Numbered from the stretch's first letter, positions 1 to 9,465 are shown. The stretch: DNA of 64,000 nucleotides from Flavisphingomonas formosensis (GCF_009755815.1 NZ_WRPK01000001.1:682001-746000), one strand, 5' to 3'. Numbers and translations are program-made. The notes: a model not told the origin generated them from the sequence alone.

Positions 1-451
1 CATATTGGTCGCCCCGATCGGATGGATTGTCGGCGGCGCGGTCATAGACCTGGCGCGCGCCGACCCGGGCGGCGCTGGTGAAGGCGACCTGGGTGACCGG
101 GCGCAGGCCGAGCGTCAGCGAGCGTCGATCGGACGACAGCGCCCCGCCGGTGACGATCGCCGGCGCCGACAGATCGAACACGACGCGGGCGGTGCCATTG
201 CTGAACTGGCCTTGTCGCGCACGCGTGACGGGGCCGTTCAATGCTGCCGCGGCGGCGCGCCCTGGCGAGGCGCCGGCAACATCGACGGCGATCCGGCGCG
301 GTCCGTCGAGCAGGAAGGCCGAAGCGCCATCGACCGGCCCGTCGAAGTTGAGCACGATATGGCTGGCGGATACCCGCACGTTGCTGATCGCGGTTGCGTC
401 CACCGGCGGCGCAGCGAAAAGTGTGGCGAAAAGCGCAAGCGTAAGCGACAT
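1..451 (-). CDS. N-acetylmuramoyl-L-alanine amidase, N-terminal part (truncated by window edge)
   Basis: About 150 codons are open from an ATG at 451 to the left edge without a stop. The product starts MSLTLALFATLFAAPP, a short signal peptide for periplasmic export. Residues 20-120 then read as an AMIN domain (VRVSASHIVLNFDGPV, then GPRRIAVDVAG), the module that brings cell-division amidases to the septum. The catalytic Amidase_3 domain would lie outside the window. In sphingomonads an AMIN/Amidase_3 gene commonly sits divergent to rne, as here. Other frames in this stretch give low-complexity Arg-rich products and are shadows. The AMIN assignment is fairly sure. The amidase assignment rests on context. 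Confidence 0.75.
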   Translation of the reverse strand, partial: MSLTLALFATLFAAPPVDATAISNVRVSASHIVLNFDGPVDGASAFLLDGPRRIAVDVAGASPGRAAAAALNGPVTRARQGQFSNGTARVVFDLSAPAIVTGGALSSDRRSLTLGLRPVTQVAFTSAARVGARQVYDRAADNPSDRGDQY

Positions 452-651
452 GACGCCACATTGCCGCGCCCGGCGCCCGCCGGTCCAGTTAAAATACATG
501 TAAGACCTACCCCGCACAGACTGCCCTACCGAGGCAAGAGGTAGGACGTGCGGTTCAAATTAAGGTAAATCATTAAGGCTAATGACACATTAACCATTTG
601 GAGGGCCGAGGCCGTCGAGGTTATGCGCGGTGCATTGCCAGTGAGACGGGC

Positions 652-665
652 AGGTGCTAGCACCT
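652..665. promoter_or_regulatory. Perfect 14-bp palindrome upstream of rne
   Basis: AGGTGCTAGCACCT is fully self-complementary. Its size and symmetry suit a dimeric repressor site, or a small hairpin within the rne leader. No regulator could be named. Confidence 0.4.
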
Positions 666-942
666 TGTTACCGGACGGGGCGTTCATAGATAGATGTCGC
701 GACACACCGCCCGGCAAAGGCGCCGGTACGTTCATGTGCCGGACTTCTAGGTTGACGCTGCATGATCCATTTCCGTCCGAGCCCCGATCGCACGCGAGTA
801 TCTCGCGGCGCATGGGCACGGAGCTTTACCCCGCCGCACCGCTGCGGGGATGGGCATGCGGCAGAGGCACATTTCGCACACATTACACGAACCGGGGCGA
901 CCGCCGCTTTCCCAGACGGGAACGCGCCGCCCTTCATCAATT

Positions 943-979
943 GCGCGCGCCACTCTTCCGTGAGCGAGAGGGCGCGCGT
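943..979 (+). promoter_or_regulatory. Hairpin abutting the rne ribosome-binding site
   Basis: GCGCGCGCC (943-951) pairs with GGCGCGCGT (971-979) over nine positions, the last a G-U. CTCT (953-956) pairs with AGAG (967-970), leaving a 10-nt apical loop. The Shine-Dalgarno GGAG starts at 982, three bases after the stem, and the ATG is at 994. The placement suggests control of initiation or an RNase E cleavage site in the leader. This is inference from position. Confidence 0.55.
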
Positions 980-993
980 CCGGAGATATAAGA

Positions 994-3678
994 ATGAACA
1001 CGCGCATGCTGATCGACGCGCGCCACCGGGAAGAAACCCGGGTGGCCGTCGTCAAAGGGAATCGCATCGAAGAATTTGATTTCGAATCCGCCGAACGCAA
1101 ACAACTCAAGGGCAATATCTACCTTGCAAAGGTGACCCGCGTCGAACCGTCGCTGCAAGCGGCGTTCGTCGATTATGGCGGCAACCGCCACGGCTTCCTG
1201 GCGTTCAGCGAAATCCATCCCGACTATTATCAGATCCCCAAGGAAGATCGCGACGCGCTGCTGCGCGAAGAGGCCGAGCACGCCGCAGAGGAAGAGGCGC
1301 TTCGCGCGCGCGAGGAGGAAGCCGAGGACGCTCTGGATGAGGGCGAGCCCGACGAAGACGAGGCCTCCATCGAACGTTATGAAGATGACGGCGGCCACGA
1401 GACGCGCGAAGAGCTGGAGGATCAAGGCATCCCCGCACCGCGCGAATCCGTGAATGGCGCCGGCGGCGACGACAACGCCGTCGAGAATCTGCGCCAGCGC
1501 CGCATGAACCTGCGCCGCCGCTACAAGATCCAGGACGTGATCCGTCGCCGCCAGGTGCTGCTCGTCCAGGTCGTCAAGGAGGAGCGTGGCAACAAGGGCG
1601 CGGCGCTGACCACCTATCTGAGCCTGGCTGGCCGCTATTGCGTGCTGATGCCCAACACGTCGCACGGCGGCGGCATCAGCCGGAAGATTTCGAACGCGGC
1701 CGACCGCAAGCGGCTTAAGTCGATCATGGCCGAGCTGAACCTGCCCCGCACCATGGGCTGCATCGTGCGGACCGCCGGCCTCCAGCGGACGAAGACCGAG
1801 ATCAAGCGGGACTTCGACTATCTCGCCCGGTTATGGGACGAAATACGCGAGACGACGCTGCAATCCTCCGCTCCCGCGCTGATCTACGGCGACAGCGACC
1901 TGATCAAGCGGGCGATCCGCGACATCTACAATCGCGATATCGACGATGTGATCGTCGAGGGCGAGGAAGGCTATCGCCTCGCGCGCAGCTTCATGAAGCT
2001 GCTGATGCCGAGCCATGCCAAGAAGGTCCGCGCCTATGCCGACGCCGTGCCGCTGTTCCAGCGTTTCGGCGTCGAGGATCAGCTCGCCGCGATGTACCAG
2101 CCGCTCGTGCAGCTCAAGTCGGGCGGCTACCTGGTCATAAACCCGACCGAGGCGCTGGTTTCGATCGACATCAACTCGGGCCGCTCCACGCGCGAGCATA
2201 ATATCGAGCAGACCGCGACCGCGACCAATCTCGAAGCTGCGCAGGAAATCGCGCGCCAGCTGCGGCTGCGCGACATGGCCGGCCTTATCGTCATCGACTT
2301 CATCGACATGGAGAACAACTCCAACATCCGCAAGGTCGAGAAGGCGATGAAGGAGGCGCTGAAGAACGATCGCGCCCGCATCCAGGTCGGCCGCATCTCC
2401 AGCTTCGGCCTGTTCGAGATGAGCCGCCAGCGGCTGCGCACCGGCGTTCTCGAAGCGTCTACCCGGCAATGCCCGCATTGCGAAGGTACCGGCCTGATCC
2501 GCACCGCTTCGTCGGCTGGCCTTTCCGCGTTGCGCATGCTGGAGGAGGAGGCCGCCCGTGGGCGCGCCAGCCGTCTCACGCTGCGCGCGGGCCAGGAAGC
2601 CGCGATCTATGTGCTCAACCGTAAGCGTGACGAACTCGCCGAGATCGAGGATCGCTACGGCGTGATGATCGAGGTGCTGCCGGATGCCGGACTGGAGGGC
2701 GCGCGGATGGCCGTGGAGGCCGGCGGCCCGCCGCCCGCGCATCCGCCCAAGATCGCACCTATCGCGCTGATCGAAGCCGAGGACGACGCCGACATCCCGG
2801 ACGAGGAGGATGAGGAGGAGATCGAGGAGACTCCCGAGACCGAAACGGCGGAGGTCCGCGAGGCCGGCGAAGAACGCGGCGGTGGCCGCCGTCGCCGTCG
2901 CCGTCGTCGTCGGGGCGGGCGCCGCGAGGAAAACGAGGCTCCCGCGGAGGGCGCCGAGACGGATGATGTCGGCGAAGAGGAAGCCGGCGAGGACGAGGCG
3001 GAGGCTGTCGAGGCCGAAACCGAAGTCGTTGCCGAAGGCGAGACTGTCGCTGCCGACAAGGACGAAGGAGGTGCGCGGCGGCGCAGCCGCCGTGGCCGTC
3101 GTGGCGGACGCCGCCGCAACGGCGAAGGCGTGGAGACCGGCGAGTCGACTGAAGGTGGCGACGGCGAGGAAGCGGTAGCCGAAGTGTCTGCGGAGACGGT
3201 GACGAAAGCGGTTCCGGAGCCTGCGGCAGAGCCGGTCGCCGAAGCGGCCGAGGCTTCGCCGGAGGTCGAAGCCAAGCCGAAGGCGCGCCGCCGTCCGCGC
3301 GCTCGCAAGGCCGAAGCGGCCGAGCCAGCGTCCGAATCCGAGCCCGTTGTTGAGGCCGTGGCCGCGCCCGTGGAGGAGCCGGCGGCCGAGCCGGCGCCGA
3401 AGCCGAAACGGACCCGCGCCCGCAAGGCTGCCGCACCGGTAGAGGCGCCTGCAGAGGCGGCAGAAGCCGCTGTGACGGAAGCGGCGGCCGAACCAGCGCC
3501 GAAGCCGAAGCGGACGCGTGCACGAAAGGCTGCGGCGCCTGCCGCAGCCGAACCGGTCGCGACCGAAGAGGCCGCCGCGCCTGCCGAGCCCGAGCCCGCC
3601 GAGGCTGCCGCACCGGCAGCGGAAGCCGAAGAGGGTGCGCCGCGACGCGGCTGGTGGCAGCGCACCTTCGGGAACTAA
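994..3678 (+). CDS. rne: Ribonuclease E
   Basis: The 894-residue product is the essential endoribonuclease that starts mRNA decay and matures rRNA and tRNA. The first 500 residues hold the Rne/Rng catalytic core. This includes an S1-like region split by an acidic insert (about residues 85-150), the D-containing VSIDINSGRST motif (Asp near 392), LIVIDFIDM (Asp near 435-438) and the zinc-link CPHCEGTG (Cys 493 and 496). The C-terminal 370 residues are low-complexity Glu/Ala/Pro with a run of nine arginines near residue 630 and repeated KPKRTRARKAAAP blocks. They probably form a disordered RNA- and degradosome-binding scaffold, and end in the Trp-containing GWWQRTFGN. The start has GGAG 8 bases upstream. 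Large minus-strand ORFs here are GC shadows. Confidence 0.97.
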   Translation: MNTRMLIDARHREETRVAVVKGNRIEEFDFESAERKQLKGNIYLAKVTRVEPSLQAAFVDYGGNRHGFLAFSEIHPDYYQIPKEDRDALLREEAEHAAEEEALRAREEEAEDALDEGEPDEDEASIERYEDDGGHETREELEDQGIPAPRESVNGAGGDDNAVENLRQRRMNLRRRYKIQDVIRRRQVLLVQVVKEERGNKGAALTTYLSLAGRYCVLMPNTSHGGGISRKISNAADRKRLKSIMAELNLPRTMGCIVRTAGLQRTKTEIKRDFDYLARLWDEIRETTLQSSAPALIYGDSDLIKRAIRDIYNRDIDDVIVEGEEGYRLARSFMKLLMPSHAKKVRAYADAVPLFQRFGVEDQLAAMYQPLVQLKSGGYLVINPTEALVSIDINSGRSTREHNIEQTATATNLEAAQEIARQLRLRDMAGLIVIDFIDMENNSNIRKVEKAMKEALKNDRARIQVGRISSFGLFEMSRQRLRTGVLEASTRQCPHCEGTGLIRTASSAGLSALRMLEEEAARGRASRLTLRAGQEAAIYVLNRKRDELAEIEDRYGVMIEVLPDAGLEGARMAVEAGGPPPAHPPKIAPIALIEAEDDADIPDEEDEEEIEETPETETAEVREAGEERGGGRRRRRRRRRGGRREENEAPAEGAETDDVGEEEAGEDEAEAVEAETEVVAEGETVAADKDEGGARRRSRRGRRGGRRRNGEGVETGESTEGGDGEEAVAEVSAETVTKAVPEPAAEPVAEAAEASPEVEAKPKARRRPRARKAEAAEPASESEPVVEAVAAPVEEPAAEPAPKPKRTRARKAAAPVEAPAEAAEAAVTEAAAEPAPKPKRTRARKAAAPAAAEPVATEEAAAPAEPEPAEAAAPAAEAEEGAPRRGWWQRTFGN

Positions 3679-3828
3679 GCCCGTCGATGCTTCAGCCGCG
3701 CGACGTGCCATCATGTTGAGTCGGCCGAAATGCCTTTGCCCGCGCCTCGGTGCGGAAGGCGTTTCGGCCGCGACGGCAGGCGGGATGCTTTCATCGCCCG
3801 TTCACCGCATCGCGGCGATGGTGATGCC

Positions 3829-5238
3829 ATGATGCGCGCGCTGTTTGCCCGATCGCGGGCATTGCAAGTCTGGCAGCGCCGGCTCCGCGCCTTTCCGCGG
3901 ATGCTGGCGCTGCTGCTTTTGTCCTTCGCGCTGGTGATCCAGCCGGCAGCGGCGCAGTCCGTTTTGCGCGATGCGGAGACCGAGGCACTGTTCGCCGACA
4001 TGGCGCGTCCGCTGGTGATCGCGGCTGGCCTTCAGCCGGGCAACGTCAAGGTCGTTCTGCTTCAGGATCCGGAGATCAACGCCTTCGTCGCGGGTGGCCA
4101 GACCGTCTATCTCCAGTCCGGCCTGATCGACGCAGCCGACAATATCGATCAGGTGCAGGGCGTCGTCGCGCACGAGATCGGCCATATCACCGGCGGCCAC
4201 GTGATCCGCTTCAATGAGGGCGCGAAGGTGGCCACCGGCATCACCATCCTGTCGTTGCTGCTGGGCGCGGCGGTGATGGCGGCCGGCGGCGGCGAGGCGG
4301 GCATGGGCATGATGATGGCCGGCCAGCAGGCGGCGATGGGCAAGTTCCTCGCCTTCAGCCGCACGCAGGAATCGAGCGCGGATGCTGCCGGCGCGAGCTT
4401 CCTCGAAAAGGCGCATATCTCGGGCAAGGGCATGCTCGATTTCTTCGGCAAGCTGCGCAAGGACGAGTATCGCCTTTCTTCAAGCTATACCGACATCGAT
4501 CCCTATGCGCAGACCCACCCGCTTTCGGCGGATCGTATCGAGGCGCTGAGCGGCACGCTGAAATCCTCGCCCTGGTGGAACGCGAAGACCGATCCCGTGC
4601 TGGAGGCGCGCTTTCAGCGGGTGAAGGCCAAGCTTTCCGGATATGTGAATGATCCGGACGTCACTTTGCGCAAATATCCCGAGAGCGACCAGAGCATTCC
4701 GGCCATCTATGCGCGCGCCTATGCCTGGCATAAGTCGGCCTATCCCGACAAAGCGGTGGCCGAGGCGGACAAGTTGATCGCCGTCGCGCCGCATGATCCC
4801 TATTTCCTCGAGCTCAAGGGCCAGATCCTGCTCGAATCGGGCAAGCCCAAGGATGCCGTTCCGGTGCTGCGCGAGGCGGTGCAGCGATCGGGCAATCAGC
4901 CGCTGATCTCCAGCCTGTTCGGCCATGCCCTTATCGCGACCGAGGATCCGGCCAACTATGCCGAGGCCAAGCAGATCTTGAAGGTGGCTGTCGCGCGCGA
5001 TCACGACAATCCCTTCGCCTGGTATCAGCTTGGCGTCATCTATGCCCAGCAGGGCGACATGTCCCGCGCCGCGCTCGCCACTGCGGAGCGCTACAGCCTG
5101 GAAGGGCGGAGCAATCTGGCGCTGCCCAATGCCGAGCTGGCGCTCCGCAACCTGCCGCAGGGATCGCCCGACTGGATCCGGGCGCAAGATATCGCGCTTG
5201 CCTCGCGCAACGAGATGCAGGGGAAGAAGAAACGCTGA
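3829..5238 (+). CDS. M48 family metalloprotease with TPR-like C-terminus (BepA-like)
   Basis: This is a predicted periplasmic zinc metalloprotease of about 469 residues. A basic N-terminus followed by MLALLLLSFALVIQPAAAQ (residues 25-43) is a signal peptide. The zinc motif HEIGH is at 115-119, and the downstream glutamate ligand lies in ESSADAAG near 181. The last 170 residues are TPR-like helices. This M48-plus-TPR layout matches BepA/YfgC, which degrades misassembled outer-membrane proteins. The start was placed at the ATG at 3829 (3832 is equally possible). The upstream in-frame ATG at 3730 would add 33 Arg-rich residues before the signal peptide. The stop overlaps the next start by one base, implying co-transcription. 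Confidence 0.88.
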   Translation: MMRALFARSRALQVWQRRLRAFPRMLALLLLSFALVIQPAAAQSVLRDAETEALFADMARPLVIAAGLQPGNVKVVLLQDPEINAFVAGGQTVYLQSGLIDAADNIDQVQGVVAHEIGHITGGHVIRFNEGAKVATGITILSLLLGAAVMAAGGGEAGMGMMMAGQQAAMGKFLAFSRTQESSADAAGASFLEKAHISGKGMLDFFGKLRKDEYRLSSSYTDIDPYAQTHPLSADRIEALSGTLKSSPWWNAKTDPVLEARFQRVKAKLSGYVNDPDVTLRKYPESDQSIPAIYARAYAWHKSAYPDKAVAEADKLIAVAPHDPYFLELKGQILLESGKPKDAVPVLREAVQRSGNQPLISSLFGHALIATEDPANYAEAKQILKVAVARDHDNPFAWYQLGVIYAQQGDMSRAALATAERYSLEGRSNLALPNAELALRNLPQGSPDWIRAQDIALASRNEMQGKKKR

Positions 5239-6719
5239 TGACTGAGCCGAGCGAGTGGCGTCCGCTTCCGGGGCATGCGGCGCATGACGATGAGGAGTCC
5301 CGGATCGCGCCCGCCTCTGGGCTTGCGGCGGAGCAGGGCGTGGAAGAGAGACCGGCGCAGGGCATGGCATGGCGCGAGCGGCTGGCGACGTTGATCGCGG
5401 CCGGCGTGGCGTTCTTCGTGGCTATCTGGAATCGTTTGCGCGCGTTCGCGAGCGAGGTGGCGGATCGTTTCAACGATTTCACGTCTACACTGATCGTGAA
5501 GAAGCAGCCGCCGGTCGCTCCGACCTGGCAAGCCGCATCGCCGCGAGCAAAGGCGTCGGAGCCGGCCAGGGCAGAGCCGGTTCCTCTGCCGCTGCGCGAG
5601 ACGTCGCCGATCGCCCGCGAGGCGATGCCCATGCCGGCGCCGATGCCGCCCGCGCCGTCCGTGGTCGCTCCGCCGTTCCCGCCGTCTGTGATCCAGCGCG
5701 AACTGGCGTTCGAGCCCGATGTGGCCCCTGCGGGCAAAAGCGCGCATGAAGCCGAGTTTGAGAACCGGCCTTATTATGGGGTACCGCCGGGCTATCCCGT
5801 CCATCCGCGGCCTGAGCTGCTGCTGACGAAAAAGAGTTCACGTTTTCGGATCATCTGGTCCGATCCCAAATCGGGCGAGCCGCTGCTTGGCCGGGTTACA
5901 GCGCCGCTCTGGGCGGCGAGCGACTGGATGGAGGCGCGCTTGCGCGGATTACGCTGGCTGGAAGACCGTCGTTCGCGCATCGTTGCAGCCGGCGCAGGCC
6001 TGCTCGTCGGCGCGTCCGCCATAGCGCTGGCGACCGTGCCGGGCAGTAGCGGGACCACCGTGGCGCTGGCGCCTGCCGGCGATCCCAAGCAGGCCGCGCT
6101 GGAACAGGCGATCCACGATTATATCCTCAACCATCCCGAGATCATTCCCGAGGCGATGGAGCGGCTGCGGGCCAAGGAGATGGCCAAGACCATCGGCGAG
6201 AACCGCGCCGCGATCGAGACGCCTTTCGCCGGTGCCTGGGCGGGCGCCAAGGACGGGGACGTCACGCTGATCGAGTTCTCGGACTATTCCTGTGGCTATT
6301 GCCGCGCGAGCGTCGCGGACGTCGACAAGCTGCTGGCCGAGGACAAGCGGCTTAAGGTGGTCTGGCGCGAGATCCCGATTCTCGGCGACAAGAGCGAGCA
6401 GGCCGCGCGGCTGGGCCTTTCCGCCGCCCGCCAGGGCCGCTTCCTGGATTTTCACCGGCTGATGTACGCTACAGGCGTGCCGGACAAGCTCAGCATGGAA
6501 AAGGTGCAGAATACGGTCGGCATGGATCCGGCAAAGACGGCCAAGGACATCGTCGATCCCGCCGTCCAAAGCGAACTGGACCATAATGTCGACCTCGCCC
6601 GCACGCTGGGCATCTCGGGCACGCCGACCTTCATCATCGGCGATCGACTGCTTTCCGGCGCGGTCGGCTATGCTGCGCTCAAGCAGGCGATCGAGGACGC
6701 GCGCGCGAAGAAGGGTTGA
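5238..6719 (+). CDS. DsbA-family thioredoxin-fold protein with long N-terminal extension
   Basis: The C-terminal 240 residues are a DsbA/Com1-like thiol oxidoreductase. The redox motif CGYC is at 352-355 in EFSDYSCGYC, and the cis-proline motif GTPTF follows near 460. A hydrophobic segment, about 247-268, probably anchors the domain in the inner membrane facing the periplasm. The first 245 residues are unusual: charged and proline-rich, with a second hydrophobic stretch at about residues 50-65, and not recognised as a domain. Family members are normally near 200-250 residues. The ATG overlaps the stop of the M48 gene (TGATG), so both are probably made together for envelope protein quality control. 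Confidence 0.85.
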   Translation: MTEPSEWRPLPGHAAHDDEESRIAPASGLAAEQGVEERPAQGMAWRERLATLIAAGVAFFVAIWNRLRAFASEVADRFNDFTSTLIVKKQPPVAPTWQAASPRAKASEPARAEPVPLPLRETSPIAREAMPMPAPMPPAPSVVAPPFPPSVIQRELAFEPDVAPAGKSAHEAEFENRPYYGVPPGYPVHPRPELLLTKKSSRFRIIWSDPKSGEPLLGRVTAPLWAASDWMEARLRGLRWLEDRRSRIVAAGAGLLVGASAIALATVPGSSGTTVALAPAGDPKQAALEQAIHDYILNHPEIIPEAMERLRAKEMAKTIGENRAAIETPFAGAWAGAKDGDVTLIEFSDYSCGYCRASVADVDKLLAEDKRLKVVWREIPILGDKSEQAARLGLSAARQGRFLDFHRLMYATGVPDKLSMEKVQNTVGMDPAKTAKDIVDPAVQSELDHNVDLARTLGISGTPTFIIGDRLLSGAVGYAALKQAIEDARAKKG

Positions 6720-6727
6720 GACTGCGG

Positions 6728-6749
6728 TCCTCCCCGGGCGCGGGGAGGA
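6728..6749. terminator. Palindrome between convergent dsbA-like gene and cobT
   Basis: TCCTCCCCG and CGGGGAGGA form a perfect 9-bp stem with loop GGCG, between two converging genes. It lacks a U tract. It resembles the CCTCCCC...GGGGAGG arms of the dispersed intergenic repeats at 49.7 and 60.3 kb, so it may be a repeat fragment acting as a bidirectional terminator. Confidence 0.5.
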
Positions 6750-6758
6750 TCAGCCAAG

Positions 6759-8603
6759 CTACCGTCCGCCGTCGATGTCGAACAGGCCGGCGAGCTGCTC
6801 GACCATCGTGCCGCCGAGCTGCTCGGCGTCCATGATCGTCACCGCGCGCTGATAATAGCGGGTGACGTCGTGGCCGATGCCGATCGCGATCAGCTCGACC
6901 GGCGAGCGGTTCTCGATCCAGTGGATCACCTGGCGGAGATGCTTCTCCAGATAGCTGCCCGAATTGACCGACAGCGTCGAATCGTCGACCGGTGCCCCGT
7001 CCGAGATCACCATCAGGATCTTGCGGTCCTCCGGCCGGCCGATCATCCGATTGTGCGCCCAGAGCAGCGCCTCGCCGTCGATATTCTCCTTGAGCAGCCC
7101 CTCGCGCATCATCAGGCCGAGCGACTTGCGTGCGCGCCGCCACGGCTCATCGGCCTTCTTGTAGACGATGTGCCGGAGGTCGTTGAGCCGGCCGGGGGAG
7201 GGTGGGCGGCCCTCCGCCAGCCATTTCTCTCGGGATTGGCCTCCCTTCCAGGCGCGTGTTGTGAAGCCCAATATCTCGGTCTTGACGCCGCACCGCTCCA
7301 GCGTGCGGGCGAGGATGTCCGCGCTGATCGCCGCGATCGAAATTGGCCGGCCGCGCATGGAGCCCGAATTGTCGAGCAGCAGCGTCACCACCGTGTCGCG
7401 GAAATCGGTATCCCGCTCCACCTTGTAGGACAGCGAATGGCCCGGGCTGACGACGACGCGCGCGAGCCGCGCGGCATCGAGCAGGCCTTCCTCCTGGTCG
7501 AAATCCCAGCTCCGGTTCTGCTGCGCCATCAGGCGGCGCTGCAGCCGGTTGGCGAGCTTGGTGACGGCGCCTTGGAGGTGGACGAGCTGCTGATCGAGAT
7601 AGGCGCGCAGGCGCGTCAGCTCTTCCTCGTCGCATAGTTCGTCGGCGGCGATCACCTCGTCGAAGGCGCTGGTATAGGCCTTGTAGTCGAAATTCGGGGT
7701 GAGATCGGAAAAGGGCCGGTTGGGGCGAACGGGGATCATCCCCTCCTCGCCTTCGTCGCCGAGATCGCTGTCCGTGTCGGACATCGCATCCTGATCGGCC
7801 TGGCGGGATTCACCCTGATCCTCGCCCTCCTCGTCGGCTTCGGCGCGGGTTTCTACCTGGCTGTCGGAGGCGCCGGCATCGCTGCCGTCCTCCTGATCCT
7901 CGCCCTCGTCGCTTTCGTCCTGCTCCGGGCCGTCCGCCTCATCGCCGCCTTCCGGATCCTGTTCGGGCAGCATCTGGCCGTCGATCAGCTCGAGATCCTC
8001 GAGCAATTGCGTGGCGAGCTTGGCAAAGGCCCGCTGATCGTCGATCGAATAGGCGAGGGCGTCGAGATCGGCGCCGGCTTTCTCCTCAATCCAGTCGCGC
8101 ACGAAGGAAAGGCCGTTCTGGGCGATGGCGGGCGGCGCGTCGCCGGTCAGCCGCTCGCGCACCATCAAGGCGATGGCGGAGGACAGGGGCACTTCGTCGC
8201 GGCTGCGCGCGCGGGTCAGCGGATCGGATTTGAGCCTGAGCGCCAGCGCGTGGCCGAGGTTGGCGCGCACGCCCGCCATGGCGCGAGAGCCGATTGCCTC
8301 GATACGCGCCTGCTCGACCGCGTCGAACACCGCGCGCGCCACCGCATCGCCAGGCGCGCCGCGGGCGTGCAGCCCGGCGTCGTGATGGCGCAGGCGCAAG
8401 GCGAAGCTGTCCGCGAAACCGCGCGCCTCGGCCACCTGGTCGGCGGGCAGCGCACGTCCCGGCATCGGCACCTTGAAGGATTTGCCGGCCGCGGCCGGCG
8501 CATCGGCGGTGAAGCCCAGCTCCACCTCGGCGTCGTGCGCCATTGCGCGCGCGGTGCCGCCCAGCACGGCGCGGAAGGCTTCGATCGGGGACTGCTCAGC
8601 CAT
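6759..8603 (-). CDS. cobT: Cobaltochelatase subunit CobT
   Basis: The 614-residue product is the VWA-domain subunit of the aerobic cobaltochelatase, which inserts Co2+ into hydrogenobyrinate a,c-diamide together with CobN and CobS in the cytoplasm. The N-terminal third is the CobT-specific region. A highly acidic linker ([19 protein letters not shown]) follows. The C-terminal VWA domain has the metal-site motif [13 protein letters not shown]. It is the last gene of the cobS-phosphatase-phosphatase-cobT run and starts 1 bp after the preceding stop. No cobN is in the window. CobS/CobT are also found in genomes without full B12 synthesis. Confidence 0.93.
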   Translation of the reverse strand: MAEQSPIEAFRAVLGGTARAMAHDAEVELGFTADAPAAAGKSFKVPMPGRALPADQVAEARGFADSFALRLRHHDAGLHARGAPGDAVARAVFDAVEQARIEAIGSRAMAGVRANLGHALALRLKSDPLTRARSRDEVPLSSAIALMVRERLTGDAPPAIAQNGLSFVRDWIEEKAGADLDALAYSIDDQRAFAKLATQLLEDLELIDGQMLPEQDPEGGDEADGPEQDESDEGEDQEDGSDAGASDSQVETRAEADEEGEDQGESRQADQDAMSDTDSDLGDEGEEGMIPVRPNRPFSDLTPNFDYKAYTSAFDEVIAADELCDEEELTRLRAYLDQQLVHLQGAVTKLANRLQRRLMAQQNRSWDFDQEEGLLDAARLARVVVSPGHSLSYKVERDTDFRDTVVTLLLDNSGSMRGRPISIAAISADILARTLERCGVKTEILGFTTRAWKGGQSREKWLAEGRPPSPGRLNDLRHIVYKKADEPWRRARKSLGLMMREGLLKENIDGEALLWAHNRMIGRPEDRKILMVISDGAPVDDSTLSVNSGSYLEKHLRQVIHWIENRSPVELIAIGIGHDVTRYYQRAVTIMDAEQLGGTMVEQLAGLFDIDGGR

Positions 8604-8604
8604 G

Positions 8605-9465
8605 TTATTCCAGCAGGTTGGCGCGCATGCGCGCGATATCGGCGTCCGTCAGGCCCAATTCGGTCTTGAGATAGCCCTCGACCGACCCGTAGCGTGCGTT
8701 CACCCCGTCCAGCATCGCCTCGATATAGGCGGGATCGGATTTGAGCAGCGGGGTGATCACCGCGTCCGGCAGTTTCGCGAAGGGCGAATTGGATTGGGAC
8801 GCGAATGCCTTACGGAAATCGACCACCTTGTCGGACAGGGCATAATCCTCGACCACCGTGGCGCGCGGCACGCCGAGCGCGGAGAGGATCAGCGCGGCGC
8901 CCACGCCAGTGCGGTCCTTGCCGGCCGAGCAGTTGAACGCCACCGGCACCTGTCCGTCGACCAGATGGCGGAAGATCGCGCGATAGGCCTCGCGATGGGT
9001 TTCCGGCAGCGTGCGGTAGAGGTCCATCATCGTCGCGCGGATCTGTGCGCCGGTTACATTCGCGCCGGGTGCAAGCAGGCGGCCGAGATCGCCGCCGGAG
9101 GACAGTGTGTCGCTCGTCCAGTAATCGGGCTTGTGCGCGCCGCCCCAGACGGTCGGTTCGGCGGTCCGCTCGCGCCCGGTGCGCAGGTCGCAGACGAACT
9201 TGATGTCGAGCCTGTCCAGATAGGCATAGTCGGCCGGGGTAAGACCGCTCATCGCGCCCGAGCGGAAGAGAAGGCCCCAGCGCACATGATGGCCGTCCGA
9301 GGTGGCATAGCCGCCCATGTCGCGGAAGTTGCGGCCGCCCTGCAGCGGCAGCACCCGCTGATGCGCCGCCGGCTGGAGCGCGGGGGCGGGCTGCGCCGGC
9401 AGCATCGCCGGAATCGCGGCAAGTGCGAGAAGCGGAGCGGCGAGCAGGGCGATAATCGGCTTCAT
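8605..9465 (-). CDS. Secreted tyrosine-protein phosphatase-like protein (first paralogue)
   Basis: The 286-residue product starts with a signal peptide ([20 protein letters not shown]), so a periplasmic or envelope location is expected. The domain carries the Cx5R phosphatase loop in [11 protein letters not shown], the lipid/tyrosine phosphatase family (Y_phosphatase3) that often begins with the [13 protein letters not shown] motif seen here. It overlaps the upstream paralogue by 4 bp and ends 1 bp before cobT. Nothing in the family explains a role in cobalt insertion. The substrate may be a phosphoprotein, phosphoinositide or other phosphoester. Homology is clear. Activity and linkage to CobST are inference. 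Confidence 0.85.
   Translation of the reverse strand: MKPIIALLAAPLLALAAIPAMLPAQPAPALQPAAHQRVLPLQGGRNFRDMGGYATSDGHHVRWGLLFRSGAMSGLTPADYAYLDRLDIKFVCDLRTGRERTAEPTVWGGAHKPDYWTSDTLSSGGDLGRLLAPGANVTGAQIRATMMDLYRTLPETHREAYRAIFRHLVDGQVPVAFNCSAGKDRTGVGAALILSALGVPRATVVEDYALSDKVVDFRKAFASQSNSPFAKLPDAVITPLLKSDPAYIEAMLDGVNARYGSVEGYLKTELGLTDADIARMRANLLE

Larger units (their letters stand above)
452..993. promoter_or_regulatory. Divergent control region between amidase and rne
   Basis: This 542-bp stretch has no convincing gene. It holds an AT-rich island (about 553-600) with two copies of ATTAAGG and a TTAACCAT octamer at 590-597. A perfect 14-bp palindrome, AGGTGCTAGCACCT, lies at 652-665. A strong GC hairpin (943-979) sits just before the rne ribosome-binding site. 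The roughly 400 bp between the AT-rich island and the ATG would make a long rne leader. A long leader is where RNase E autoregulates in other bacteria, but no promoter could be assigned with confidence. Confidence 0.6.

Noticed and set aside
1831-3714. Long minus-strand ORF opposite rne
   Set aside because: It is a GC-frame shadow rich in Arg/Gly/Leu with no domain; rne on the plus strand has all catalytic motifs.
3730-3828. Upstream start for the M48 protease
   Set aside because: It would place 33 Arg-rich residues before the positively charged start of the signal peptide; the ATG at 3829 fits export.
6720-6758. True intrinsic terminator for the DsbA-like gene
   Set aside because: The stem is perfect but there is no U run, so it is listed as a palindrome or probable bidirectional terminator at moderate confidence.
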